Assembly (NCBI GenBank): GCA_021777365.1
Contig: JAJYDP010000360.1
Coordinates: forward strand, 1 to 5,608
Source of the DNA: Chloroflexota bacterium
Lineage (GTDB): Bacteria > Chloroflexota > Limnocylindria > Limnocylindrales > CSP1-4
Direction: 5' to 3'
Length of the DNA: 5,608 nt
Below the pieces are notes generated by a model. The model did no database searches. It had not been told where the DNA came from and saw only the letters and a list, made by a program, of their open reading frames with translations. This document shows, piece after piece, positions 1 to 5,608 of this stretch; the first letter of the stretch is position 1; every line of letters begins with the position of its first letter. A program made the position numbers and the translations under genes.

Positions 1-90
1 ATTGGACCGGCCTCCCGCATGTGGCTCTGTGCGGATACCTCTCGATGGCCCGCGCAATCCACGATGTTGCGCGAGCGCCGGTCCTTCCAT

Positions 91-441
91 GTTGACTAGG
101 AGGGCGGCGAGGTAGGCGATGCCGGCGGCAGCCACGACGGCGAAGTCGTTCCCGCCCTGGCCATGGGCGATCGCCCACAGGAAGCCGCCCAGAGCCACGA
201 CGATGGCTACCAGTCCGGCCCCGCCGTGAAGGCCAGGTGAAGTGTGCGAGCCGTTCATCGGCCGGCTGGCCGCGCAGCACGCCGGCCGTCTCGCTGCGTC
301 CGCCGAAGATCACGAGGACCGCGCTGTAGAGCGCCATGATGGCGAACATGCCCAGGCCAACCCAGGGCTGGCCCCGACAGCCGACGCGGCGAAGAGCAGC
401 GCCCCCATGACCAGGCCGAAGGCCGGCATGCCCCACTGGTG
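91..441 (-). pseudogene. Frameshifted remnant of a small four-helix membrane protein
   Basis: No single frame is open, but three consecutive minus-strand pieces read as one hydrophobic protein. Piece 1 (about 435 down to 376) contains WGMPAFGLVMGALLFAASAV. Piece 2 (373 down to about 240, another frame) contains GMFAIMALYSAVLVIFGG and then a soluble loop RSETAGVLRGQPADERLAHF. Piece 3 (231 down to about 91, back in the frame of piece 1) contains GLVAIVVALGGFLWAIAHG and FAVVAAAGIAYLAALLV. Together they give four predicted membrane helices, with one break in a G run near 371-375 and one near 229-240. The frame after piece 3 stays open to the window edge but no longer looks like protein. The N-terminus is unclear: the frame of piece 1 opens at a GTG at 534, but the residues before the first Trp look random. 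The function is unknown to me. The breaks could be real decay or assembly errors; two breaks and a missing clean start favour decay. Confidence 0.6.
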
Positions 442-567
442 TCGCGCGCCGCAATGCACTTGCCGCATCGGCGCAGAGCCCGGCCGTTTCGCGGTCGCGT
501 CGGCAAGCATCAAGATCATTGAGGTTCGCGACACTAGCTGTGATTCCTGGGGAGGTTGTTGACAGCT

Positions 568-623
568 GAGAGCCTCGCTCCACCGTGTGGGGTGTTCCGC
601 ATCCCGACGGGGAGGAGGCTCTC
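568..623 (+). repeat. 9-bp inverted repeat enclosing a ribosome-binding site
   Basis: GAGAGCCTC at 568-576 is exactly complementary to GAGGCTCTC at 615-623, with 38 nt between. A further U567-G624 wobble would draw in the first base of the GTG start. The right arm covers half of the purine-rich GGAGGAGG (611-618) that precedes that GTG. A transcript entering from upstream would fold this and hide the start. The loop contains small secondary hairpins, such as CACC/GGTG at 581-594 and CCC-GAC-GGG around 603-611. Confidence 0.55.
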
Positions 624-671
624 GTGGCCCATGCTTGGGCGCGTCTCAGCGTGTTCCGTTCGGGCGTCAGC
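624..671 (+). pseudogene. Candidate 5' fragment of an IS transposase gene
   Basis: A GTG at 624 follows a strong Shine-Dalgarno sequence (GGAGGAGG, 611-618, 5-nt spacer) and begins VAHAWARLSVFRSGV. This resembles the N-terminus of transposases from high-GC actinobacterial-type insertion sequences as I remember them; that is recollection, not a search. The frame reaches TGA at 690-692 after only 22 codons. The last codons overlap the opposite-strand recombinase remnant, so the transposase-like part seems to stop near 667-671, where another sequence has been joined. An exact TTGACA (559-564) upstream could be a -35 element, but I see no convincing -10. Alternatively this is a short open stretch with a fortuitous ribosome-binding site. 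Confidence 0.35.
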
Positions 672-840
672 TGGCCGCGACGAGACACTTGAGCTCCCCC
701 TCCTGGAGCACGGGCGGGGGCTCTTCCGGGACACGCGGCGGCCGCATGTGCTCCATCGGGCTGTGCGCGAGCTCGCCCTCCTCCACCAGCCACCCGAAGA
801 AGCGCTAGAGCCCGCGGTAGCGGTTGGCCGCCGTGGCCGG
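667..840 (-). pseudogene. Truncated tyrosine recombinase remnant with in-frame stop
   Basis: On the minus strand, 840 down to about 673 reads PATAANRYRGL-stop-RFFGWLVEEG, continues through SPMEHMRPPRVPEEPPPVLQ, and ends near ELKCLVAA before TGA at 667-669. It aligns without gaps to residues 100-155 of the intact recombinase next door: by hand count 35 of 56 positions are identical. This covers the end of the core-binding domain and the linker into the catalytic domain. The internal TAG (805-807) stands where the intact gene has CAG (Gln111), a single C-to-T change. Both the N-terminal part and the whole catalytic domain with Arg, His and Tyr are gone, so it cannot be active. The divergence shows a relative of the neighbour, not a fresh duplicate. 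Confidence 0.85.
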
Positions 841-851
841 TCGCCGCCTCG

Positions 852-1862
852 CTACAACCGATCGCCCAGGCTCAGGCGCTTGGCCGCGGCGATGGCGCGC
901 TCGGTCGCGGCCGAGGCCGCGTAGCGCTGCAGCATGGCCCGGCTGCGCCAGCCCGCGAGGCGCATGAGGTCGGTCTCCTGCATCCCGGACGCGAGCATCG
1001 CATGCGCGAAGGAGTGCCGTAGCTGGTGCGGGTGGACCCGATCGCCCAGACCAGCCTGCCTGCCACGTTCCCGCACCATCTGGGAGATCCCTGAGCCCGT
1101 GAGGCGGCCCTTGAGCCCCAGCCAGAACCAGGGCTCCGCTGCGTGCGGGTGGCGCGAGCGTGCCCGCTCGTACTGGTCGAGTGCCTTCACGGTCTTGCGC
1201 CCCAGGGCGACGATGCGCTCCCGGCGGCCCTTTCCGAGCACGCGCAGGAGGCCCTGGTCAAGGTCGACGTCGTTCGCCAGGGGGTCCGCGGGGTCGTAGC
1301 GCAGGTCCGCGATCTCCGACAGGCGGGCGCCGGTGTCCATGAAGCAGCGCAGGATCGCCTCGTCGCGCCGGCCGATGAAGCTCGTGTCGTGGCTCACCGT
1401 CGCGAGGAGGGCCTTGAGCTCGGGCTCGCGCAGGACCGGCGGCGGCGCCTCCGGGATGCGCGGCGGCTTCATGCGCGCCATCGGCGACTCCTTGATGAGC
1501 CCCTCGTCCACGGCCCAGCGGAAGAAGGCCTGCACCCCGCGGTAGCGGTTGTGCGCGGTGGCCGGCTTGAAGCGCTCGAGGAGCGAGCCGATGAACGCCT
1601 CGACGTGCTCGCGGCGGATCGCCTCGACGTCCTGCGGCATGCCCTGTTCCGCCAGGTACGCCGCGAAGCGGCGCGTCGAGTCGACGTACGTGTCGATCGT
1701 CCTGGGGGACAGGTTGCCGGCGCGGCAGTGGCGGGCGAAGCTCGCCACGTCACGGGCGAGCCCGGTTGCGGTACCATGCGACATGTCTGCAGTGGTCTCG
1801 ACCACGGTCGGAGCCTCCGGTACGAGAGTTGATGCTTGCAGCGTGGAGACGCAATCAATCAT
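852..1862 (-). CDS. Tyrosine recombinase (phage-type/XerC-D-like integrase)
   Basis: This 336-residue site-specific recombinase would cut and rejoin DNA through a 3'-phosphotyrosine intermediate. Residues about 36-125 form the SAM-like core-binding domain (for example [20 protein letters not shown]), and about 140-330 the catalytic domain. All expected active-site residues are visible: Arg180 (TGARLSE), Lys211 (GKGRRE), His279 and Arg282 ([10 protein letters not shown]), Trp305 in the usual His/Trp position (LAGW), and nucleophile Tyr314 (QRYAA). The length fits the family. The ATG at 1860-1862 is used here; Met27 (1782-1784) is a plausible alternative, because residues 1-26 look unlike the family core and neither site has a strong ribosome-binding sequence. 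It starts 66 bp from the tRNA-Ala gene and diverges from it. A dead relative lies just past its stop. The neighbourhood suggests an element integrase, not the housekeeping Xer protein, though Xer-like use cannot be excluded. Confidence 0.92.
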   Translation of the reverse strand: MIDCVSTLQASTLVPEAPTVVETTADMSHGTATGLARDVASFARHCRAGNLSPRTIDTYVDSTRRFAAYLAEQGMPQDVEAIRREHVEAFIGSLLERFKPATAHNRYRGVQAFFRWAVDEGLIKESPMARMKPPRIPEAPPPVLREPELKALLATVSHDTSFIGRRDEAILRCFMDTGARLSEIADLRYDPADPLANDVDLDQGLLRVLGKGRRERIVALGRKTVKALDQYERARSRHPHAAEPWFWLGLKGRLTGSGISQMVRERGRQAGLGDRVHPHQLRHSFAHAMLASGMQETDLMRLAGWRSRAMLQRYAASAATERAIAAAKRLSLGDRL

Positions 1863-1920
1863 ACGCTCTCAGACCGGAGTGCTAAGGGCCATTTGGCAGG
1901 CAGACGCTCTGATTGAGCGT
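1863..1920. repeat. ACGCTC repeats between integrase and tRNA
   Basis: The 66-bp spacer holds three copies of one short word: ACGCTCT at 1863-1869, ACGCTCT again at 1904-1910, and the inverted GAGCGT at 1915-1920. The last two form an inverted repeat, ACGCTC-TGATT-GAGCGT. Placement directly upstream of the integrase start suits an operator or recombinase/excisionase arm-binding sites, but no function can be read from sequence alone. The copy at 1863-1869 abuts the integrase ATG and on the minus strand provides the AGAG that might act as a weak ribosome-binding site. Confidence 0.45.
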
Positions 1921-1928
1921 GATTCGAT

Positions 1929-2004
1929 GGGGCTATAGCTCAGCTGGGAGAGCGCCTGCATGGCATGCAGGAGGTCCAGGGTTCGAATCCCTGTAGCTCC
2001 ACCA
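1929..2004 (+). tRNA. tRNA-Ala (anticodon GGC)
   Basis: A complete 76-nt cloverleaf can be folded by hand. The acceptor stem GGGGCTA (1929-1935) pairs with TAGCTCC (1994-2000), with one G-U. The D arm is GCTC (1938-1941)/GAGC (1950-1953). The anticodon stem CCTGC (1955-1959)/GCAGG (1967-1971) encloses the loop ATGGCAT with anticodon GGC at 1962-1964, which reads GCC alanine codons. A 5-nt variable region precedes the T arm CAGGG/CCCTG (1977-1981/1989-1993) with loop TTCGAAT. The discriminator is A and CCA is encoded (2002-2004). No base looks damaged, so the gene should be functional despite the adjacent recombinase. Confidence 0.97.
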
Positions 2005-2027
2005 CCTTCATCGAGTGCCGACCAACG

Positions 2028-2052
2028 ACCCCTCGCCGGAGCGGCGAGGGGT
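2028..2052 (+). terminator. Perfect 10-bp hairpin after tRNA-Ala
   Basis: ACCCCTCGCC (2028-2037) and GGCGAGGGGT (2043-2052) are exactly complementary around a GGAGC loop, 23 nt past the tRNA CCA end. The position and stability suit transcription termination or a 3' processing signal for the tRNA. There is no T run after the stem, so an intrinsic terminator of the classical kind is not proven. Confidence 0.5.
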
Positions 2053-2065
2053 TCGAACTAGGAGG

Positions 2066-2123
2066 GGTCCCGCAGTGGCGCCGCGTGCCGGCGGTCGCGA
2101 CGGGACCGGAGCGGTTCGAACCG
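2066..2123 (+). promoter_or_regulatory. Structured leader with 12-bp palindrome upstream of leuS
   Basis: GGTCCCG (2066-2072) pairs exactly with CGGGACC (2101-2107), and inside it CGCCG (2079-2083) pairs with CGGCG (2089-2093), giving a branched or bulged hairpin. Just beyond is the perfect palindrome CGGTTCGAACCG (2112-2123). Its core GTTCGAAC also occurs at 2051-2058, 63 bp upstream. The leader could carry a leuS control element or a dyad-binding protein site. In such GC-rich DNA some pairing is expected by chance, and I see no clear -10/-35 pair in the tRNA-leuS interval. Confidence 0.3.
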
Positions 2124-2176
2124 ACAGGGCCGCGACGCGTCCCGCGGCCACACGAGGGCAGGAAGCTGGGATCGCG

Positions 2177-4747
2177 ATGGTGACCGACCGGACCCACATC
2201 GACCGCTACGACCCGGCGGCCATCGAGCCCCGCTGGCAGGAGCGGTGGGCCGAGCTCGGGCTCCACCACACGGACCTGCACGACACCACCAGGCCCTCCT
2301 ACTACCTGCTCACGATGTACCCCTACCCCTCGGGCGACCTGCACATCGGGCACTGGTACATCAAGACGCCGACCGACGCGATCGCGCGCTACCGGCGCAT
2401 GAACGGGCTCAACGTCTTCTTCCCGATCGGGTTCGACGCGTTCGGCCTGCCGGCCGAGAACGCCGCGATCAAGCACGGCATCCACCCGGCCGACTGGACC
2501 ATGCGCAACATCGAGAACATGCGCCGGCAGCTGCGCTCGATGGGCGCTACCTTCGACTGGGCGGCCCAGGTCGTCACCTGCGAGCCCGAGTACTACCGCT
2601 GGAACCAGTGGATCTTCCTGAAGTTCCTGGAGGCGGGACTCGCCTACCGCGCGATGGCGCCGGTGGACTGGTGCCCCAGGGACCAGGTCGTGCTGGCGCG
2701 CGAGCAGGTCGAGGGCACGGATCGCCACTGCTGGCGCTGCGGGACGCCGGTGATCAAGCGCGACCTGGAGCAGTGGTTCTTCCGCATCACGAAGTACGCC
2801 GACGAGCTGCTTCGCTTCGACGGGATCGACTGGCCCGAACCGGTGCGCGTCATGCAGACCAACTGGATCGGCCGGTCGGAGGGGGCGGAGGTCGCCTTCA
2901 CGGTCGCTCCCGACCAGTATCAGCCGGGCGGCGACGAGCTGCGCGTGTTCACGACCCGACCGGATACGCTCTTCGGTGCCACCTTCATGGTGCTCGCGCC
3001 CGAGCACCCGCTGGTGGCGAAGCTCACGCACCCGGGGCAGCGCGAGCAGGTCGAGCGCTACCAGTACGAGGCGCGCCGCAAGTCCGAGATCGATCGCCTC
3101 TCCACCGACCGCGAGAAGACCGGCGTGCCGCTGGGTGCCGACGCGGTCAACCCCGTCAACGGCGAGCGGATCCCGATCTGGATCGCAGACTACGTCCTCC
3201 TGGGCTACGGGACCGGCGCGATCATGGCCGTCCCGGCGCACGACGAGCGCGACTACGCCTTCGCCGTCAGGTTCGACCTGCCGATCCGCCAGGTGATCGC
3301 TCCCGCCGACCCGCGCGAAGCGGCGCGGGTGGCGGAGCTGGTTGCCGCCGGGGGCGACGGTGGGGCCGCGTTCGTCGCGCACTCCGAGGACGAGGTGATG
3401 GTCAACAGCGGGCCGTACACGGATCGCTCGGCGAAGGACGGGTTCGCCGCGATCGTCGCCGACCTGCGGGCGCGCGGCCAGGGCGAGGCCGCCGTCACGT
3501 ACCGCATCCGCGACTGGCTGATCAGCCGCCAGCGCTACTGGGGTACGCCGATCCCGGTCGTGTACTGCGAGCGCGACGGGATCGTCGGGGTGACGGAGGA
3601 CCAGCTGCCGGTGCTGCTGCCCCACGACGTCGACTTCAAGGTCACCGGCGAGAGCCCACTGAAGGCACATGAGGGCTTCCTGCGCACCACGTGCCCGCGC
3701 TGCGGTGGCCCCGCCACGCGCGAGACGGACACCATGGACACGTTCGTGGACAGCTCCTGGTACTGGTGGCGCTACCTGTCGCCGCACAAGGACGACGGGC
3801 CCATCGACGCCGCGCTCGAGGACGAGTGGTGCCCGGTCGACCAGTACACCGGCGGCGCCGAGCATGCGGTCATGCACCTCCTGTACAGCCGCTTCTTCGC
3901 CAAGGCGCTCGCCGACCTCGGCCTGGTGCACGAGCGCGAGCCGTTCCGGCGACTCTTCAACCAGGGGCAGATCCTGGGCGCCGACGGCGAGCGGATGAGC
4001 AAGAGCCGCGGCAACGTCCAGGACCCCGACGAGCTGGTGCAGCGCTACGGCGCCGACACCGTCCGCCTGTTCCTGATGTTCATGGGCCCCTGGGACCAGG
4101 GCGGCCCCTGGAGTTCGACCGGGATCGGCGGCATCAGCCGGTTCCTGAACCGGGTCTGGACGGCGGTCCTCGACCCGGCGGGCGTGGAGGCGGGCGACCC
4201 CGATGCGGGGCGGCTGCCGCCCGGCGAAACGGCGGGGGCTGCCGAGCGCGCGCTGCTGACGGCCGCGCACCGCACGCTGAAGGTGGTGACGGCCGAGTTC
4301 GATAGCTACCGCTTCAACACGATGGTGGCGCACCTGATGGAGCTGACCAACGTGCTCATGCGCTACCGGGGGACCGAGGTGGCGGGCGGCCCGGCGTGGG
4401 ACGAGGCGGTCGACCTGCTGCTGCACATGCTCGCGCCCTCCGCCCCGCACGTCACCGAGGAGCTCTGGTCGCGTCGGCTCGAGGCCCGCGGCCAGGCCTG
4501 GCGCTCGGTCCACGCCGAGCCGTGGCCGGCCTGGAACGAGGCACTGGTCGCCGAGGACACCATCGAGCTGCCCGTGCAGGTGAACGGCAAGCTGCGCGAC
4601 CGCGTGCAGGTGGCGGCCAGCCTGTCGCCGGCCGAAGTCGAGTCGGTCGTGCTCCAGCGCGAGAAGATCCGCGCGATCCTGGGCGGCCGCGCTCCGGATC
4701 GCGTGATCCACGTCCCGGGCCGGCTGGTCAACATCGTCGTCCGGTAG
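2177..4747 (+). CDS. leuS: Leucyl-tRNA synthetase
   Basis: This 856-residue cytoplasmic class I synthetase charges tRNA-Leu with leucine using ATP and edits mischarged tRNA. The Rossmann core carries the HIGH motif at residues 56-59 ([12 protein letters not shown]) and RMSKS at 606-610, a mild variant of KMSKS. A zinc-binding region shows Cys166, Cys185 and Cys188. The CP1 editing domain (about 230-430) has the threonine-rich TTRPDT at 259-264 and [15 protein letters not shown] at 345-359, including Asp359, equivalent to E. coli Asp345, so editing should be intact. A second Cys pair (506, 509) marks the leucine-specific insertion, followed by [12 protein letters not shown]. The C-terminal domain has VQVNGKLR at 800-807 and ends [11 protein letters not shown]. 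Length is normal and full. The ATG at 2177 is chosen because homology begins right there ([15 protein letters not shown]); AGGAAG (2160-2165) is its ribosome-binding site. The frame stays open upstream but codes nothing recognisable. Confidence 0.98.
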   Translation: MVTDRTHIDRYDPAAIEPRWQERWAELGLHHTDLHDTTRPSYYLLTMYPYPSGDLHIGHWYIKTPTDAIARYRRMNGLNVFFPIGFDAFGLPAENAAIKHGIHPADWTMRNIENMRRQLRSMGATFDWAAQVVTCEPEYYRWNQWIFLKFLEAGLAYRAMAPVDWCPRDQVVLAREQVEGTDRHCWRCGTPVIKRDLEQWFFRITKYADELLRFDGIDWPEPVRVMQTNWIGRSEGAEVAFTVAPDQYQPGGDELRVFTTRPDTLFGATFMVLAPEHPLVAKLTHPGQREQVERYQYEARRKSEIDRLSTDREKTGVPLGADAVNPVNGERIPIWIADYVLLGYGTGAIMAVPAHDERDYAFAVRFDLPIRQVIAPADPREAARVAELVAAGGDGGAAFVAHSEDEVMVNSGPYTDRSAKDGFAAIVADLRARGQGEAAVTYRIRDWLISRQRYWGTPIPVVYCERDGIVGVTEDQLPVLLPHDVDFKVTGESPLKAHEGFLRTTCPRCGGPATRETDTMDTFVDSSWYWWRYLSPHKDDGPIDAALEDEWCPVDQYTGGAEHAVMHLLYSRFFAKALADLGLVHEREPFRRLFNQGQILGADGERMSKSRGNVQDPDELVQRYGADTVRLFLMFMGPWDQGGPWSSTGIGGISRFLNRVWTAVLDPAGVEAGDPDAGRLPPGETAGAAERALLTAAHRTLKVVTAEFDSYRFNTMVAHLMELTNVLMRYRGTEVAGGPAWDEAVDLLLHMLAPSAPHVTEELWSRRLEARGQAWRSVHAEPWPAWNEALVAEDTIELPVQVNGKLRDRVQVAASLSPAEVESVVLQREKIRAILGGRAPDRVIHVPGRLVNIVVR

Positions 4748-4754
4748 GAAATGT

Positions 4755-4789
4755 CTCCCGACCCCGTGTTCTACGTGCGCACCCGGGAG
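4755..4789 (+). terminator. Weak hairpin after leuS
   Basis: CTCCCG (4755-4760) pairs with CGGGAG (4784-4789), and GTG/CAC (4766-4768/4780-4782) can extend it across a bulge. It lies 7 bp after the leuS stop and before the promoter of the next pair, a sensible place for termination. The stem is short, the loop is large and no T run follows, so the call is tentative. Confidence 0.3.
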
Positions 4790-4821
4790 CCCGCCTGAGC
4801 GTCGGTCTCACGTCGCCGAGC

Positions 4822-4850
4822 TTGACGCCTCCTCCGCCTGGGGTGATGAT
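4822..4850 (+). promoter_or_regulatory. Sigma-70-like promoter of the HTH/nucleotidyltransferase pair
   Basis: TTGACG (4822-4827, 5 of 6 to consensus) and GATGAT (4845-4850, 4 of 6) are separated by exactly 17 bp. Transcription would start near 4857, leaving a leader of about 20 nt before the ATG at 4877. The -10 lies inside the inverted repeat at 4844-4863. Confidence 0.6.
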
Positions 4851-4863
4851 GGATCCGTCATCA
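4844..4863. promoter_or_regulatory. 20-bp inverted-repeat operator candidate
   Basis: TGATGATGGATCCGTCATCA is symmetric in 9 of its 10 base pairs about a GGATCC centre; only positions 4850 and 4857 break the symmetry. It covers the candidate -10 and start site, and ends at the first base of the AGGAGG ribosome-binding site (4863-4868). A dimeric XRE protein made by the next gene is the obvious candidate ligand, repressing its own operon. This is inference from position and symmetry. Confidence 0.6.
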
Positions 4864-4876
4864 GGAGGCCGACGAC

Positions 4877-5203
4877 ATGACGATGGCGGGCAGGATGCTG
4901 CGGCACGCGCGGCGGTCGAAGGGATGGACGCAGCGCGAGCTGGCGCAGGCAGCAGGTGTCCCCCAGGAGACGATCGCGCGGATCGAGCGCGGGCGGATCG
5001 ACCCCCGCGTCGGAACGCTGGACCGGCTGCTGGAGGCGTGCAGCTGGGGGCTCGAGCTCGAGCCACGCCTCGGCATCGGCATCGACCGCACCGTGATCCG
5101 CCGGCTCATCGCGATGCCGGACGAGGAGCGGCTCCAGCTGGCGCTTGCGTCCGATCAACGGTACGAGGAGTTCCGACGGGCCTTCCGGAAGGTCGCCGAA
5201 TGA
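4877..5203 (+). CDS. XRE-family helix-turn-helix regulator, likely antitoxin
   Basis: This 108-residue DNA-binding protein has a lambda-Cro/C1-type HTH at about residues 5-62: RMLRHARRSKGWTQRELAQA, then helix 3 around VPQETIARIERG, and the trailing helices GTLDRLLEACSWGLEL. The C-terminal part (about 68-108, IRRLIAMPDEERLQLA and EEFRRAFRKV) is charged and helical and probably contacts the partner protein; this kind of tail recurs in HTH proteins encoded before nucleotidyltransferases. The start is fixed by a perfect AGGAGG (4863-4868) 8 nt before the ATG; Met3 is less well spaced. The stop overlaps the next start as ATGA, implying translational coupling. The inverted repeat over its promoter suggests autoregulation. 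The antitoxin role is inferred from the operon form and not from a family assignment; a plain regulator is possible. Confidence 0.85.
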   Translation: MTMAGRMLRHARRSKGWTQRELAQAAGVPQETIARIERGRIDPRVGTLDRLLEACSWGLELEPRLGIGIDRTVIRRLIAMPDEERLQLALASDQRYEEFRRAFRKVAE

Positions 5204-5608
5204 GCGAAGCGTCCGTGTTCCAGCCCGGCCGGATCCTCGAGGTGCTCGTACGCCATGACATTCGGTTCGTCGTCATCGGCGGGATCGCGGCGCAGGCCCA
5301 CGGCTCGACGTCGGCGACGCGCGACCTCGACGTCTGCTACTCGTGCGACCCGAACAACCTGTGTGCGATCGTGGAGGCCCTCGCCGACCTGCAGGCGATC
5401 CGCCGGGATCTCCCCTCGGGAGTCACGGTGCCACCAGTGGACATCCGCACGCTCCGGCTCGGCGACCTGTTCCTGTTCGAGACAGAGTCGGGCCCGCTCG
5501 CCCTGCTCAGCTCGCCTGACCCGGGCCTCGACTACGAGCAGCTGGCCCGGACGGCCGTGCCGTTCGAGATCGAGGGGCACCGCGTGCTGGTCGCCTCGGT
5601 CGACGACC
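5200..5608 (+). CDS. Nucleotidyltransferase-fold protein, possible toxin partner (3' end outside window)
   Basis: The first 136 residues are visible and the frame is open at the window edge. The N-terminus shows the minimal nucleotidyltransferase signature of AbiEii/MNT-like proteins: strand RFVVIGGIAAQAHGS (residues 22-36, Gly27-Gly28), then ATRDLDVCY with acidic Asp42 and Asp44. Such enzymes move a nucleotide onto protein or RNA and occur as toxins or as antitoxins in several two-gene systems. The third acid normally sits in a later strand, commonly written G-x-L-D-L-L; here the matching stretch reads GPLALL (98-103), with Ala101 in the Asp place, so activity may be lost or the acid supplied elsewhere. 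The stretch EIEGHRVLVASVDD (123-136) fits the usual run toward the C-terminal helices. The start overlaps the HTH stop by ATGA. Which partner is toxic cannot be told from sequence. Confidence 0.75.
   Translation, partial: MSEASVFQPGRILEVLVRHDIRFVVIGGIAAQAHGSTSATRDLDVCYSCDPNNLCAIVEALADLQAIRRDLPSGVTVPPVDIRTLRLGDLFLFETESGPLALLSSPDPGLDYEQLARTAVPFEIEGHRVLVASVDD

Noticed and set aside
556..924. Plus-strand open frame of 122 codons
   Set aside because: It runs across the IS scrap, the recombinase remnant and the 3' end of the intact recombinase in an unrelated frame, with no motif.
1143..1832. A 229-codon plus-strand open frame
   Set aside because: It is antisense to the recombinase, whose catalytic motifs are all in the minus-strand frame.
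1893..1928. Promoter for tRNA-Ala using TTGGCA at 1893-1898
   Set aside because: No acceptable -10 lies 16-18 bp downstream, so the pair is not supported.
2058..2090. T-box riboswitch before leuS
   Set aside because: GGAGGGGTCCCGC and GTGGCGCCGCG vaguely resemble the T-box core, but the TGGN bulge context is wrong and only about 55 nt separate it from the tRNA end, too little for the specifier stem.
2015..2176. Upstream in-frame extension of leuS (54 extra codons)
   Set aside because: The extension is Arg/Ala/Gly-rich and overlaps the tRNA-proximal hairpin; conserved LeuS sequence begins at 2177, which has its own ribosome-binding site.
1940..4711. A 923-codon open frame on the minus strand across all of leuS
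   Set aside because: It is antisense to a gene with unmistakable LeuS motifs; such long shadow frames arise from G/C at third codon positions. Its low-complexity Arg/Val/Asp/Gly-rich protein has no recognisable domain.
4751..4798. 15-codon ORF between leuS and the HTH gene (MSPDPVFYVRTREPA)
   Set aside because: The ATG has no proper ribosome-binding site spacing and the frame lies in the hairpin; nothing supports translation.
5155..5580. 141-codon minus-strand frame at the right end
   Set aside because: It is antisense to the nucleotidyltransferase gene, which has the motifs, coupling overlap and upstream signals.
1..5608. CRISPR array or tandem repeat array
   Set aside because: No regularly spaced repeats were seen on either strand.

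Overview
This is a strongly GC-rich bacterial window (roughly two thirds G+C or more by eye, with codon third positions almost all G or C). The leucyl-tRNA synthetase and the style of the genes suggest a high-GC Chloroflexota or Actinomycetota lineage. That assignment is inferred from sequence style only, and no search was possible.

Layout. The left third (1 to about 1900) is an accessory, decaying region. It holds, in order: a minus-strand gene for a small four-helix membrane protein, broken by two frameshifts (about 91-441); a plus-strand scrap that looks like the 5' end of an insertion sequence, with a ribosome-binding site and GTG start inside an inverted repeat (568-671); a 56-codon remnant of a tyrosine recombinase carrying a TAG stop (667-840); and directly beside it an apparently intact tyrosine recombinase (852-1862, minus) with all its catalytic residues. 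A short repeat-bearing spacer then leads to an intact tRNA-Ala(GGC) gene with encoded CCA (1929-2004).

The middle is core genome. After the tRNA come a perfect 10-bp hairpin and a structured, palindrome-containing leader, then a complete leuS (2177-4747) with intact synthetic and editing sites.

The right end is a toxin-antitoxin-like pair: an XRE-family helix-turn-helix protein (4877-5203) overlapping by ATGA with a nucleotidyltransferase-fold protein (5200 to beyond the window). Upstream is a sigma-70-like promoter whose -10 lies inside a 20-bp inverted repeat, a layout expected for autorepression. The nucleotidyltransferase keeps the first two acidic residues but appears to lack the usual third.

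The most interesting items are the self-regulated HTH/nucleotidyltransferase pair with its possibly degenerate active site, the two related recombinase copies next to a tRNA but on its 5' side, and the hairpin that could mask the ribosome-binding site of the IS remnant.
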